This document shows positions 1 through 6,304 of a stretch of 8,612 nt of DNA, piece after piece (position 1 is the stretch's first letter; each line of letters begins with the position of its first letter). The DNA comes from an uncultured Collinsella sp. (lineage in GTDB: Bacteria; Actinomycetota; Coriobacteriia; Coriobacteriales; Coriobacteriaceae). The stretch is taken from contig CAUDYH010000038.1 in the NCBI GenBank assembly GCA_958453575.1, forward strand, positions 1 to 8,612, in the 5' to 3' direction. A program made the position numbers and the translations under genes. The notes under the pieces were generated by a model, which saw nothing but the letters and a program-made list of their open reading frames with translations, ran no database searches and was not told the origin of the DNA.

Positions 1-2
1 AG

Positions 3-344
3 GTTCGCGTCGCCGTGGCACACGGGCTGGGCAACGCCGCCCGTCTGCTCGACGCGATTCGCGACAGTCGCGTGAGCTATGACTTCGTTGAGGTCATGGC
101 GTGCCCGGGCGGCTGCGTCGGTGGCGGCGGTCAGCCCATCCACGACGGCTGCGAGCTGGCAGCCGAGCGCGGTCAGGTGCTGTGGGGCCTGGATGCCGCT
201 GCGGACATTCGCTTCTCGCACGAGAATCCCGATGTCCAGGCGTGCTACCGCGAGTTCCTGGGCGCGCCGCTCTCGCCGCTGGCCGAGGAGCTGCTGCATA
301 CCGATCATCACGCCTGGTCGATGCCTAACGAAGGGACGTGCTAA
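3..344 (+). CDS. hydA: [FeFe]-hydrogenase catalytic subunit, C-terminal part (5' truncated by window edge)
   Basis: This is the C-terminal end of an iron-only hydrogenase, which reversibly reduces protons to H2 at the H-cluster. The open frame enters from the left edge, so the GTG at 15 is an internal codon and not a start. The third H-cluster motif is intact: MACPGGC followed by GGGQP, with cysteine codons at 102 and 114. By analogy with clostridial CpI these ligate the cluster, the second bridging the [4Fe-4S] and diiron parts. The small-subunit domain (Fe_hyd_SSU type) follows on the same chain, with RFSHENP and YREFLG, and ends in a HTDHHAW-like tail. This indicates the monomeric form with a fused small-subunit region. 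The ferredoxin-like domains and first two H-cluster motifs lie outside the window, so the subtype and electron partner cannot be read. The stop is 2 bases before the next gene's preferred ATG, suggesting translational coupling with the ABC transporter genes. Confidence 0.96.
   Translation, partial: VRVAVAHGLGNAARLLDAIRDSRVSYDFVEVMACPGGCVGGGGQPIHDGCELAAERGQVLWGLDAAADIRFSHENPDVQACYREFLGAPLSPLAEELLHTDHHAWSMPNEGTC
331..336 (+). promoter_or_regulatory. Shine-Dalgarno AAGGGA inside the hydA end
   Basis: AAGGGA lies in the last codons of the hydrogenase gene, 10 bases before the ATG at 347. It is only 1 base from the GTG at 338, too close to serve that codon. It therefore favours the ATG at 347 as the start of the lipoprotein gene. 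A further in-frame ATG at 368, just before the SRRGF motif, remains possible. Confidence 0.5.
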
Positions 345-346
345 CG

Positions 347-1402
347 ATGCGCGCGTTTGATTTTGAGATGTCGCGCCGGGGGTTTGCCTCGGCGCTTGCC
401 GCGGGCGCGCTGTCGCTTGCGCTCGCGGGCTGTGGCGGCGGGGCTGCCGGTGCCGGGTCCGCCGCGGACTCGGCTGCCACGGACGGCGCCGGTGCTGCTG
501 CAGAGCCGGTCGCGGTGCACGTCGCCTCGCTCAAGGGACCGACCTCGATTGGCCTGGTGCAGTTTATGGACCAGGCTGCCGATGGCGAGACGGACAATGA
601 GTTCGACTTTGCGATCAACACTGCCGCCGACGAGATCGTGCCCAAGGTTATTCAGGGCGATATCGACATTGCCCTGGTGCCAGCCAACGTGGCGAGCGTG
701 CTCTACAACAAGACCGAGGGCGCGGTGCAGGTCATCGACATCAACACGCTGGGTGTGCTGAACGTGGTGACGGGTAACGCGGACGTTACTTCGTTTGGCG
801 ACCTGGCGGGTCGCACCGTCTACATGACGGGCAAGGGCACGACGCCGGAGTACGTCATGAACTACCTGCTGGAGCGCGCGGGCCTGACCGGCCAGGTGAC
901 GCTCGAGTTTAAGAGTGAGCCCACCGAGGTGCTGTCGGCCCTGCTTGCCGACCCGTCCGCCGTGGGCGTGCTGCCGGAGCCGTTCAAGACCGCTGCCATC
1001 GCCAAGAGCGAGGGCAAGCTGTCGGCACCGGTGAGTCTGACCGATGTGTGGGACGAGCTGGCAGGTGACACGGGTTCGCGCCTGCTGACGGGCGTGACCG
1101 TGGTGCGACGCGCGTTTGCCGAGGAACATCCCGATGCCGTGGCGGAGTTCTTGAGCTGCCATGCGGCGAGCGTTAAGGCTGTCAATGCGGCGCCGGCAGA
1201 CTGGGCGCAGGCCGTGGTCGATGCCGGCATCGTTGACAACGCCAAGATCGCCGAAAAAGCGATTCCCGGGTGCATGCTCGTGTGCCAGACGGGGAAGGAT
1301 ATGAAGGCGGCGCTCGGTGGGTACCTGCAGGTGCTGGCCGATGCGGATGCGAGCGCCGTGGGCGGCAAGCTCCCGGCTGACGATTTCTACTACTTGGAGT
1401 AG
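347..1402 (+). CDS. ABC transporter substrate-binding lipoprotein (NitT/TauT/SsuA-like), Tat-type signal
   Basis: This is the extracytoplasmic solute receptor of an ABC importer; 351 aa from the chosen ATG. The N-terminus reads SRRGF (residues 9-13), then a hydrophobic stretch and the lipobox LAGC with Cys29. This fits a lipoprotein signal peptide with a twin-arginine motif. A Gly/Ala/Ser-rich linker (about 30-53) precedes the binding domain, which begins near VASLKGPTSIGL. Later blocks such as AADEIVP, LVPANVASVLYNK, GKGTTPEY and the C-terminal GGKLPADDFYYLE resemble, from memory, a clostridial and coriobacterial group usually annotated as NitT/TauT or SsuA/THI5-like receptors. The solute is not identifiable; sulfonate, nitrate or pyrimidine annotations would be guesses. 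The permease-ATPase gene starts 3 bases after this stop, so the two almost certainly form one transporter. A GTG at 338 is a less likely start. Confidence 0.9.
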   Translation: MRAFDFEMSRRGFASALAAGALSLALAGCGGGAAGAGSAADSAATDGAGAAAEPVAVHVASLKGPTSIGLVQFMDQAADGETDNEFDFAINTAADEIVPKVIQGDIDIALVPANVASVLYNKTEGAVQVIDINTLGVLNVVTGNADVTSFGDLAGRTVYMTGKGTTPEYVMNYLLERAGLTGQVTLEFKSEPTEVLSALLADPSAVGVLPEPFKTAAIAKSEGKLSAPVSLTDVWDELAGDTGSRLLTGVTVVRRAFAEEHPDAVAEFLSCHAASVKAVNAAPADWAQAVVDAGIVDNAKIAEKAIPGCMLVCQTGKDMKAALGGYLQVLADADASAVGGKLPADDFYYLE

Positions 1403-1405
1403 CCC

Positions 1406-2782
1406 GTGCGTGCGTTTGCTCGACAAATGACAGAGCGTGTGAAGGCGGTGGCGGCAGCAGGTGCCGTCGCCGCCTTTTGGCTTGCCGTGTGGATGCTGGT
1501 GGCGGTGCTGGTGGCGCAGCCGCTGATTTTGCCGGGGCCGGGTGCTGTTGCCTTGGCGCTGCTGCGCCTGATATGCGATGCCGGCACGTGGGCGATTCTG
1601 GCGGGCTCGGGCGCGCGGATACTGGGCGGGCTGGCGCTTGCCGCGGTGTGTGGTGGCGTGCTTGCTGGGATTTCGTCACGTTCGCGGGCGTTTGCGTACC
1701 TGGTGGCTCCGGCGCTGTCGTTTGTAAAGGCGACGCCGGTTGCCTGCGTGGTGGTCCTGCTGCTCATTTGGCTGGGGTCGGCACGTGTGAGCATCGCGGC
1801 GGTCTTTTTGATGGCGCTGCCGGGCGTATATTTCTCACTGGTCGAAGGCTTGTCGCAGGTGGATAAGCCACTGGAGCAGATGTTTCGTCTGCATGGCGTG
1901 CGGGGCTGGCGACTGTTTTGCGCCCACACCTGGCGCGAAGTCCTGCCGTTTGTGCTTTCGTGTGCGCGTGCCGTGATCGGCATGAGCTGGAAGGCCGGTG
2001 TGGCAGCCGAGCTGATCGGCATGGCGGTGGGCACCGTGGGTGAGCGCATTTATCAGGCGAAGCTTTTGATTGAGACGGCCGACCTGCTGGCTTGGACCGT
2101 GCTGGTCGTTGCCGCCTCGTGGGCGTGTGAGCGCGTGCTGGTGTGGCTGCTGCGGGTTTCGGGGCCCGTGGCGTGGGGTGCGGCCGTGCGGGCGCATAGG
2201 CATGGGCTGCGCGGGCGTGCGAGGGCTGCGGGCGATGGCGCTGCGGCGGAGCTTGCGCTTGCCGTGGGCGATCGCGCGCCCTGGGCACCGGCGCTCGACG
2301 GACTGGTGCTCAACGTGCCCGCGGGTGGGCGTATCTGTGTGATGGGCGCCTCGGGTGCGGGTAAGTCGACGCTCCTTGCCCTTGCGGCAGGGGAGTGCGC
2401 ACCGTGCTCGATGGTGTTTCAGGATGCACGCTTGGTCGAGTCCGCCTCGGCGCTGGATAACGTGCTGGTGTGCGCCGATGCACGCGTGGACGCCTCGAGT
2501 GCTGCGGCCCTGTTGCGCTTGCTGGTGCCGGGGGTCGATGTGCATGCTCGCGTGGCCGAGCTTTCGGGCGGGCAGCGCCGTCGCGTCGAGATCGCTCGAG
2601 CCCTGCTGTGCCCGGGCGGCGCGGTGATTCTTGACGAGCCCTTTACCGGCCTGGATGTCGTCGCGCGCGATGCGACGGCCGAGGTCGTGCTCGATCTGCT
2701 CGACGGTCGCACGCTCCTACTCGCCACACACGATGCCGCTGACGCTCGGGCCCTCAATATCTCGGACATCATCACGCTCTAA
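1406..2782 (+). CDS. Fused ABC transporter permease-ATPase (NitT/TauT type) with compact ATPase domain
   Basis: One 458-aa chain carries both the membrane and ATPase parts of an importer. Residues about 10-245 are a BPD-type permease with several hydrophobic segments and an EAA-like loop starting at E157 (EQMFRLHGVRGWRLF). Residues about 270-458 are the ATPase: Walker A GASGAGKST (314-322, K320), Q-loop VFQD (Q339), signature LSGGQRRR (386-393), Walker B VILDEP (407-412, D410 and E411), D-loop GLD and H-loop H442. All catalytic motifs are present, so it should hydrolyse ATP. Only 19 residues separate the Walker A lysine from the Q-loop glutamine, against roughly 40 in typical SsuB/TauB or MalK-like ATPases, and there is no C-terminal extension. 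Most such systems use separate permease and ATPase genes. The GTG start is supported by GGAG at 1396-1399, 6 bases upstream within the preceding gene; an in-frame ATG at 1427 is an alternative. It presumably works with the lipoprotein encoded just upstream. Confidence 0.93.
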   Translation: MRAFARQMTERVKAVAAAGAVAAFWLAVWMLVAVLVAQPLILPGPGAVALALLRLICDAGTWAILAGSGARILGGLALAAVCGGVLAGISSRSRAFAYLVAPALSFVKATPVACVVVLLLIWLGSARVSIAAVFLMALPGVYFSLVEGLSQVDKPLEQMFRLHGVRGWRLFCAHTWREVLPFVLSCARAVIGMSWKAGVAAELIGMAVGTVGERIYQAKLLIETADLLAWTVLVVAASWACERVLVWLLRVSGPVAWGAAVRAHRHGLRGRARAAGDGAAAELALAVGDRAPWAPALDGLVLNVPAGGRICVMGASGAGKSTLLALAAGECAPCSMVFQDARLVESASALDNVLVCADARVDASSAAALLRLLVPGVDVHARVAELSGGQRRRVEIARALLCPGGAVILDEPFTGLDVVARDATAEVVLDLLDGRTLLLATHDAADARALNISDIITL

Positions 2783-2838
2783 ATACTAACTTAGCAACAA
2801 AATGATCCGTTTTTCTCCGTCCCCATGGGGTCAGGTGT

Positions 2839-2883
2839 GGTATTCTATCTGCGGGGTAATACTTAGGAATACCAAGTAATACC
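2839..2883 (+). promoter_or_regulatory. Cluster of four AATAC boxes, three at exact 10-bp spacing (candidate operator)
   Basis: The pentamer AATAC occurs at 2858, 2868 and 2878, exactly 10 bases apart. The surrounding octamers are GTAATACT, GGAATACC and GTAATACC. An inverted copy, GGTATTCT (reverse complement AGAATACC), lies at 2839-2846. The shared form is about G(T/G)AATAC(C/T). One-turn spacing would put the three direct copies on the same DNA face, as expected for cooperative binding. The patch is AT-rich in a GC-rich surround and lies 115-160 bases upstream of the antitoxin-like gene. Both TATTCT (2841) and TAATAC (2857, 2877) could act as -10 elements, but I see no good -35 partner. The binding protein is unknown; autoregulation by the RelB/DinJ-like product is one possibility. 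Confidence 0.5.
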
Positions 2884-2904
2884 AACGCCGCAGAAACAAA
2901 CTCC

Positions 2905-2967
2905 GGATGCGGGCCAATCGGGTTGCCTTCACAGCCCGTCGCCCAGCCGCGTGGCCCGCATCTATCC
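2905..2967 (+). promoter_or_regulatory. Long inverted repeat / structured leader upstream of antitoxin-like gene
   Basis: GATGCGGGCC (2906-2915) and GGCCCGCATC (2953-2962) are perfect 10-bp inverted partners enclosing 37 bases. Inside is a smaller CGGG/CCCG stem (2919-2922 with 2935-2938). In RNA this would be a stable GC-rich stem ending about 20 bases before the ribosome-binding site at 2984-2991. It matches no riboswitch or small-RNA class that I recognise. It could be a structured 5' leader, a small RNA, or a mobile repeat remnant. Confidence 0.45.
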
Positions 2968-2997
2968 GCACCACCGTCGTTTCAAAAAGGGAGCGCC

Positions 2998-3219
2998 ATG
3001 GCAGAACACATGACCCCGGTTGTCGCGAAGGTCTTGCCCGAGGAAAAGGCGGCCTTCGCGGCGGCAACCCAGCTCGTGGGCACCACGCCGTCCAACGCCA
3101 TCCGCATGTTTATCGCCGCGTTCAATCGCTGCGGCACCTTCCCGTTCGACATCTCGCCCAACGGGGCCTTTGGCAAAGACTGTCCCCAACAACTAGTCGT
3201 TGAAGAACGTCCCCAATGA
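2998..3219 (+). CDS. RelB/DinJ-family antitoxin-like protein, orphan, C-terminus made by a repeat
   Basis: This is a 73-aa protein with the short ribbon-helix-helix layout of RelB/DinJ antitoxins. A strand-like VVAKVLP (8-14) is followed by helix 1 from PEEKAAF to about residue 28, helix 2 TPSNAIRMFIAAFNR (30-44), then GTFPFDI (46-52). The last block closely follows the family's usual glycine/isoleucine-PF(D/E)-hydrophobic ending. Such proteins bind DNA as dimers and normally neutralise a RelE/YafQ-type RNase through their C-terminus. No toxin gene lies on either side: a fused ABC gene is upstream and a membrane protease gene downstream. The last 12 residues (62-73) and the TGA are encoded inside the REP-like repeat, so the original C-terminus may have been replaced. 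The ATG at 2998 is preferred because AAAAGGGA lies at 2984-2991; an in-frame upstream ATG at 2923 lacks such a signal. It may now act only as a DNA-binding regulator. Confidence 0.7.
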   Translation: MAEHMTPVVAKVLPEEKAAFAAATQLVGTTPSNAIRMFIAAFNRCGTFPFDISPNGAFGKDCPQQLVVEERPQ

Positions 3220-3250
3220 CTAGTCGTTGGGGACGTTCTTAAATGACTAG
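3182..3250. repeat. REP-like palindrome with 27-bp modular repeats
   Basis: Bases 3203-3240 form a 38-base near-perfect palindrome: AAGAACGTCCCCAA pairs with TTGGGGACGTTCTT around a TGACTAGTCG core, with one T-G mismatch (3217/3226). ACTAG recurs at 3192, 3219 and 3246, exactly 27 bases apart. The 21-base unit at 3182-3202 is repeated at 3209-3229 with two differences. Between successive ACTAG boxes the GAACGTCCCC block occurs first forward and then inverted. This architecture resembles bacterial REP/BIME elements mobilised by RAYT transposases; no transposase is present here. The hairpin sits between the antitoxin-like ORF and the next gene's ribosome-binding site, so it may also stall or terminate transcription, although the following T tract is weak. 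Confidence 0.85.
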
Positions 3251-3255
3251 CTGTC

Positions 3256-3264
3256 GGGAGGAGG
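3256..3264 (+). promoter_or_regulatory. Strong Shine-Dalgarno GGGAGGAGG setting the CPBP start
   Basis: GGGAGGAGG lies 5 bases before the ATG at 3270. The in-frame ATG at 3243 lies upstream of this signal and inside the repeat-derived sequence, so 3270 is the better start. An in-frame ATG at 3282 is less likely. Confidence 0.75.
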
Positions 3265-3269
3265 TTGGC

Positions 3270-4181
3270 ATGCTCAATGCGATGATTTGGGCGCTTGCCT
3301 GTTTTGGCGTCGTCGCTGCCGATATCGCCCTGAGCGTGGTTTTGTTCTCCGCTCTGGGCGTCGCATCGGTGTTCATGGGCTTTTCGATTGACGACCTCGA
3401 TATTCAATTGCTTCAGGCTGCCGCGCAGATGGCATCGTTTTTAATGGCGCTGCTGTGGTGGCGTTATCTGTGGCCGCGTTCGTTTATGGCACGCCGGCAA
3501 AGCGCGCATCCGCTCGGCGGGGGAGCGCGTGGGGCGTGGAAGCGCATCGTCTGCGTTATCGTGATTGGCCTTGCCCTGCAGGTGGTCGTTGGCTACGTGA
3601 CCGACGCCGTGCTGTCGCTGTTGCCCGAGGCCGCGGCCGACTACAGCGAACTTGTCGAGGAGACGGGCATGGGTGACACGAGCTATCTGGCCGTCCTGAC
3701 CACGGTGCTCGGCGCTCCGTTTTGCGAGGAGCTGCTGGTGCGCGGTATCATTTTTGAGTTTTCGCTCCGAGCGTTTAATCCGCAGTGCCGCCCACTTTGG
3801 AAGCGCCTGCGTCGTGCGGGTGCGCAGGACGGCGCCATGGTGTCCTGGGCGGCCCCGAGCACGTGGGGTATCGCCGCGGCGGTCGTGCTGCAGGCGGCGA
3901 TCTTCGGTTTTATGCACATGAACTGGGTGCAGGGCTGCTATGCGGGCGCTGCCGGCCTCATTTTTGGCTGGGTGCTCGTGACGACCGGGAAGCTCCGCTA
4001 CACGATCCTGCTGCACTTTGCCTTTAATGCCGGGTCGTATCTCATGACGTTGCTCTGGTTTGTGAACACGCCGTTTGACGTGGTAATCACGGTCACCATC
4101 GCCGGCATCATCCTCGTGGAGGCGATGCGCTCACTGCGCCACGCATGCGAGATGGGCATAGCGACAGCACCGCTGCCCTAA
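3270..4181 (+). CDS. CPBP-family intramembrane metalloprotease (Rce1/CAAX protease-like)
   Basis: This is a 303-aa polytopic membrane protein with the three conserved CPBP (CAAX protease and bacteriocin-processing) motifs. They are EELLVR (E153, E154, R158), FGFMH (212-216, H216) and HFAFN (249-253, H249 and N253). These glutamates, histidines and asparagine form the active site in Rce1-type glutamate-dependent intramembrane proteases. Hydrophobic segments lie near residues 5-30, 45-70, 90-115, 137-160, 195-225, 230-265 and 270-295. Bacterial members have been linked to peptide maturation, bacteriocin immunity or signalling, but no substrate peptide gene is recognisable nearby. The gene is preceded by the REP-like palindrome and overlaps the end of the opposing ygiQ by 4 bases, so it has no terminator of its own downstream. 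Family assignment is firm; function is open. Confidence 0.92.
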   Translation: MLNAMIWALACFGVVAADIALSVVLFSALGVASVFMGFSIDDLDIQLLQAAAQMASFLMALLWWRYLWPRSFMARRQSAHPLGGGARGAWKRIVCVIVIGLALQVVVGYVTDAVLSLLPEAAADYSELVEETGMGDTSYLAVLTTVLGAPFCEELLVRGIIFEFSLRAFNPQCRPLWKRLRRAGAQDGAMVSWAAPSTWGIAAAVVLQAAIFGFMHMNWVQGCYAGAAGLIFGWVLVTTGKLRYTILLHFAFNAGSYLMTLLWFVNTPFDVVITVTIAGIILVEAMRSLRHACEMGIATAPLP

Positions 4182-6301
4182 TTGCGGCGTCCGTCTCCGT
4201 TGGCGCCCTGACGCCCCTGAGCTGCACGGTTGCGGCCGGCGGTGTTCTGCGCACGCGACATGCCGCCGTGCCCCTTGCTGCCCTTGGGGCCCTTGCCGGC
4301 GCCACCGTGGGCCTTGCCGCCCTTCTTGCCGGTGCCATGCCCGCCGCCGGCAGAGGTCTCGCCCGGGCGTGGCGGCACGGGGCGAATCAGGCAATGCTTG
4401 GTGTAGCCGATCAGATCGCGACGGCCAGCCTTTTCCAGTGCCTCGCGCACGAGCTTGTAGTTCTCGGGCTTGCGATATTGGATGAGCGCGCGCTGCATAG
4501 CCTTCTCGTGCGGGTCGCGTGCCACGTAGATCGGCTGCATGGTGCGTGGGTCCACGCCGGTGTAGTACATGCAGGTCGACATGGTGGACGGGGTGGGGTA
4601 GAAGTCCTGCACCTGCTCGGGCATGTAGCCCATGTCGCGCACGGCCTCGGCAAGGTCCACAGCTTCCTTCATGGTCGAGCCGGGGTGGCTCGAGATCAGA
4701 TACGGCACCACGTACTGCTTGAGTCCGTATTCGCGGTTCAGGCGTTCAAATTTACGGCAGAACGCGTCGTAGACGGCGCGGCTCGGTTTGCCCATCACGG
4801 AGAGCACCGCGTCGCTCACATGCTCGGGCGCTACGCGCAGCTGGCCCGAGACATGGTGCTCCAGCAGCTCGCGCAAAAACTCGTCCGAGGCGTCGGCCAT
4901 GGTGTAGTCAAAGCGGATGCCGCTGCGGATGAAGACCTTCTTGACGCCCGGCAGCTGGCGCAGATCGCGCAGCAACTGTGTGTAGCCGCTCTCGTCGACC
5001 ACCATGTTCTTGCACACACTCGGCCACAGGCAGCGCTTGTTCTTGCACACGCCATGCTTGAGCTGTTTGTCGCAGGCAGGGCGGCTAAAGTTAGCCGTCG
5101 GTCCGCCCACGTCGTTGATGTAGCCCTTAAACTCGGGATCGCGCGTGAGCAGCTCGGCCTCGCGCATGATCGAATCGTGGCTGCGCATCTGCAGCACGCG
5201 GCCCTGGTGGAAGGTGAGCGCGCAAAACGAGCACTCGCCAAAGCACCCGCGGTTGGAGCTGATCGAAAACTTGATCTCGGCAAAGGCCGGTACGCCGCCC
5301 GCCGCGTCGTAGTCGGGATGCCAATCGCGGGCGTAGGGGAGCTCGGCGACCTCGTCCATCTCGTCGGTGGTGAGTGTTGCCGATGGCGGGTTCTGCACCA
5401 CATAGACGCTGTTGGGATAGGGCTCTACCAGGCGATGACCGGTGATGGGGTCCATATTCTGCTGCTGCACGTTAAAGCTGCGCGCGTAGTTGAGCTTGTC
5501 GGCGGCAAGGTCGTCCCAGCTGGGCAGCAGGTCGTAGTCGTAGACCTCGTCGAGCGAGCTGGTGCGGTAGACGGTGCCGTTGATGTAGGTGATCTGATCG
5601 ACGGGCAGTCCCGCGTCGAGCGCGTCGGCGATCTCGACAATCGCGTGCTCGCCCATGCCGTAGATGAGGATGTCGGCGCCCGAGTCGAGCAGTACCGAGC
5701 GCTTGAGCTTGTCCTGCCAGTAGTCGTAGTGGGCCAGACGACGCAGGCTCGCCTCGATGCCGCCGATGATAATGGGGGCGTCCTTGAACGTTTGGCGGAT
5801 GAGGTTGCCGTAGACCGTGACGGCGCGGTTGGGGCGGTGACCCTCCTCGCCACCAGGGGTATAGGCGTCGGTGTGGCGGCGGTGCTTGGTCACCGAATAG
5901 TGGTTGACCATGGAGTCCATGTTGCCGGCGCTGACGAGAAAGCCCAGGCGTGGCTCGCCAAGCACCGTGATGCTGGCGGGGTCGGTCCAGTTGGGCTGAC
6001 AGATAATGCCCACTTTGTAGCCGTGCGCGTCGAGGACGCGGCTGATGATGGCCATGCCAAAGCTAGGGTGGTCCACGTAGGCGTCGCCGCAGATGTAGAC
6101 AAAGTCGCACTGGTCCCAGCCGCGCGCGTCCATATCGGCGCGGCTGACGGGGAGGAACTTGTCGCGGCCCGGACGCCAGGGGCGGACGGGTGTCGCCTTG
6201 ACGGTTGTGGCCTGTGCCTTACCGCCGCGCTTTCGCTGCTGGCCCTGTTTGCCCTGCTGACTGCGCTGGTTGTTCTGAGCGTGCTGAGGCTTTTTTGCCA
6301 C
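4178..6301 (-). CDS. ygiQ: YgiQ-family (UPF0313) radical SAM protein
   Basis: This is a 707-aa radical SAM enzyme of the YgiQ family, widespread in bacteria but with no settled reaction. An N-terminal domain (FVYICGDAYVDHPSFG, then PNWTDP and LGEPRLGFLVSAGNMDSMV) precedes the radical SAM core. The cluster motif is C353-x3-C357-x2-C360 within SNRGCFGECSFCAL, which should bind the [4Fe-4S] cluster and S-adenosylmethionine. Four more cysteines, C410, C419, C424 and C430, lie shortly after INDVGGPTANF and may form a second metal site. RVAPEHVSD and the VQDFYPTP block are also characteristic. Both ends carry low-complexity basic tails: a Gln/Lys/Arg-rich N-terminus (about 1-40) and a Gly/Lys/His/Arg-rich C-terminus (about 652-707), the latter perhaps for nucleic-acid binding. 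The GTG at 6301 is chosen because GGAGG lies 4 bases upstream; the longer open frame to 6472 would translate through the intergenic inverted repeat. Confidence 0.96.
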   Translation of the reverse strand: MAKKPQHAQNNQRSQQGKQGQQRKRGGKAQATTVKATPVRPWRPGRDKFLPVSRADMDARGWDQCDFVYICGDAYVDHPSFGMAIISRVLDAHGYKVGIICQPNWTDPASITVLGEPRLGFLVSAGNMDSMVNHYSVTKHRRHTDAYTPGGEEGHRPNRAVTVYGNLIRQTFKDAPIIIGGIEASLRRLAHYDYWQDKLKRSVLLDSGADILIYGMGEHAIVEIADALDAGLPVDQITYINGTVYRTSSLDEVYDYDLLPSWDDLAADKLNYARSFNVQQQNMDPITGHRLVEPYPNSVYVVQNPPSATLTTDEMDEVAELPYARDWHPDYDAAGGVPAFAEIKFSISSNRGCFGECSFCALTFHQGRVLQMRSHDSIMREAELLTRDPEFKGYINDVGGPTANFSRPACDKQLKHGVCKNKRCLWPSVCKNMVVDESGYTQLLRDLRQLPGVKKVFIRSGIRFDYTMADASDEFLRELLEHHVSGQLRVAPEHVSDAVLSVMGKPSRAVYDAFCRKFERLNREYGLKQYVVPYLISSHPGSTMKEAVDLAEAVRDMGYMPEQVQDFYPTPSTMSTCMYYTGVDPRTMQPIYVARDPHEKAMQRALIQYRKPENYKLVREALEKAGRRDLIGYTKHCLIRPVPPRPGETSAGGGHGTGKKGGKAHGGAGKGPKGSKGHGGMSRAQNTAGRNRAAQGRQGANGDGRRN

Positions 6302-6304
6302 GAT

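Noticed and set aside
341..1426. Long minus-strand open frame opposite the lipoprotein gene
   Set aside because: The + strand frame has a signal peptide, lipobox and family motifs; the antisense product is Arg/His-rich with no recognisable domain.
2783..2838. Possible intrinsic terminator after the fused ABC gene
   Set aside because: There is a short TTTTT run (about 2810) and a CCCCATGGGG palindrome, but the T run comes before the palindrome and no proper stem precedes it.
2923..2997. Upstream in-frame extension of the antitoxin-like gene
   Set aside because: There is no ribosome-binding site near 2923, and the extra 25 residues are Pro-rich and lie across the inverted repeat, while 2998 has a good signal.
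3182..3250. CRISPR array from the 27-bp periodicity
   Set aside because: There are only two full units with no separate spacers, and the internal block is inverted between units, which fits a REP-type palindrome instead.
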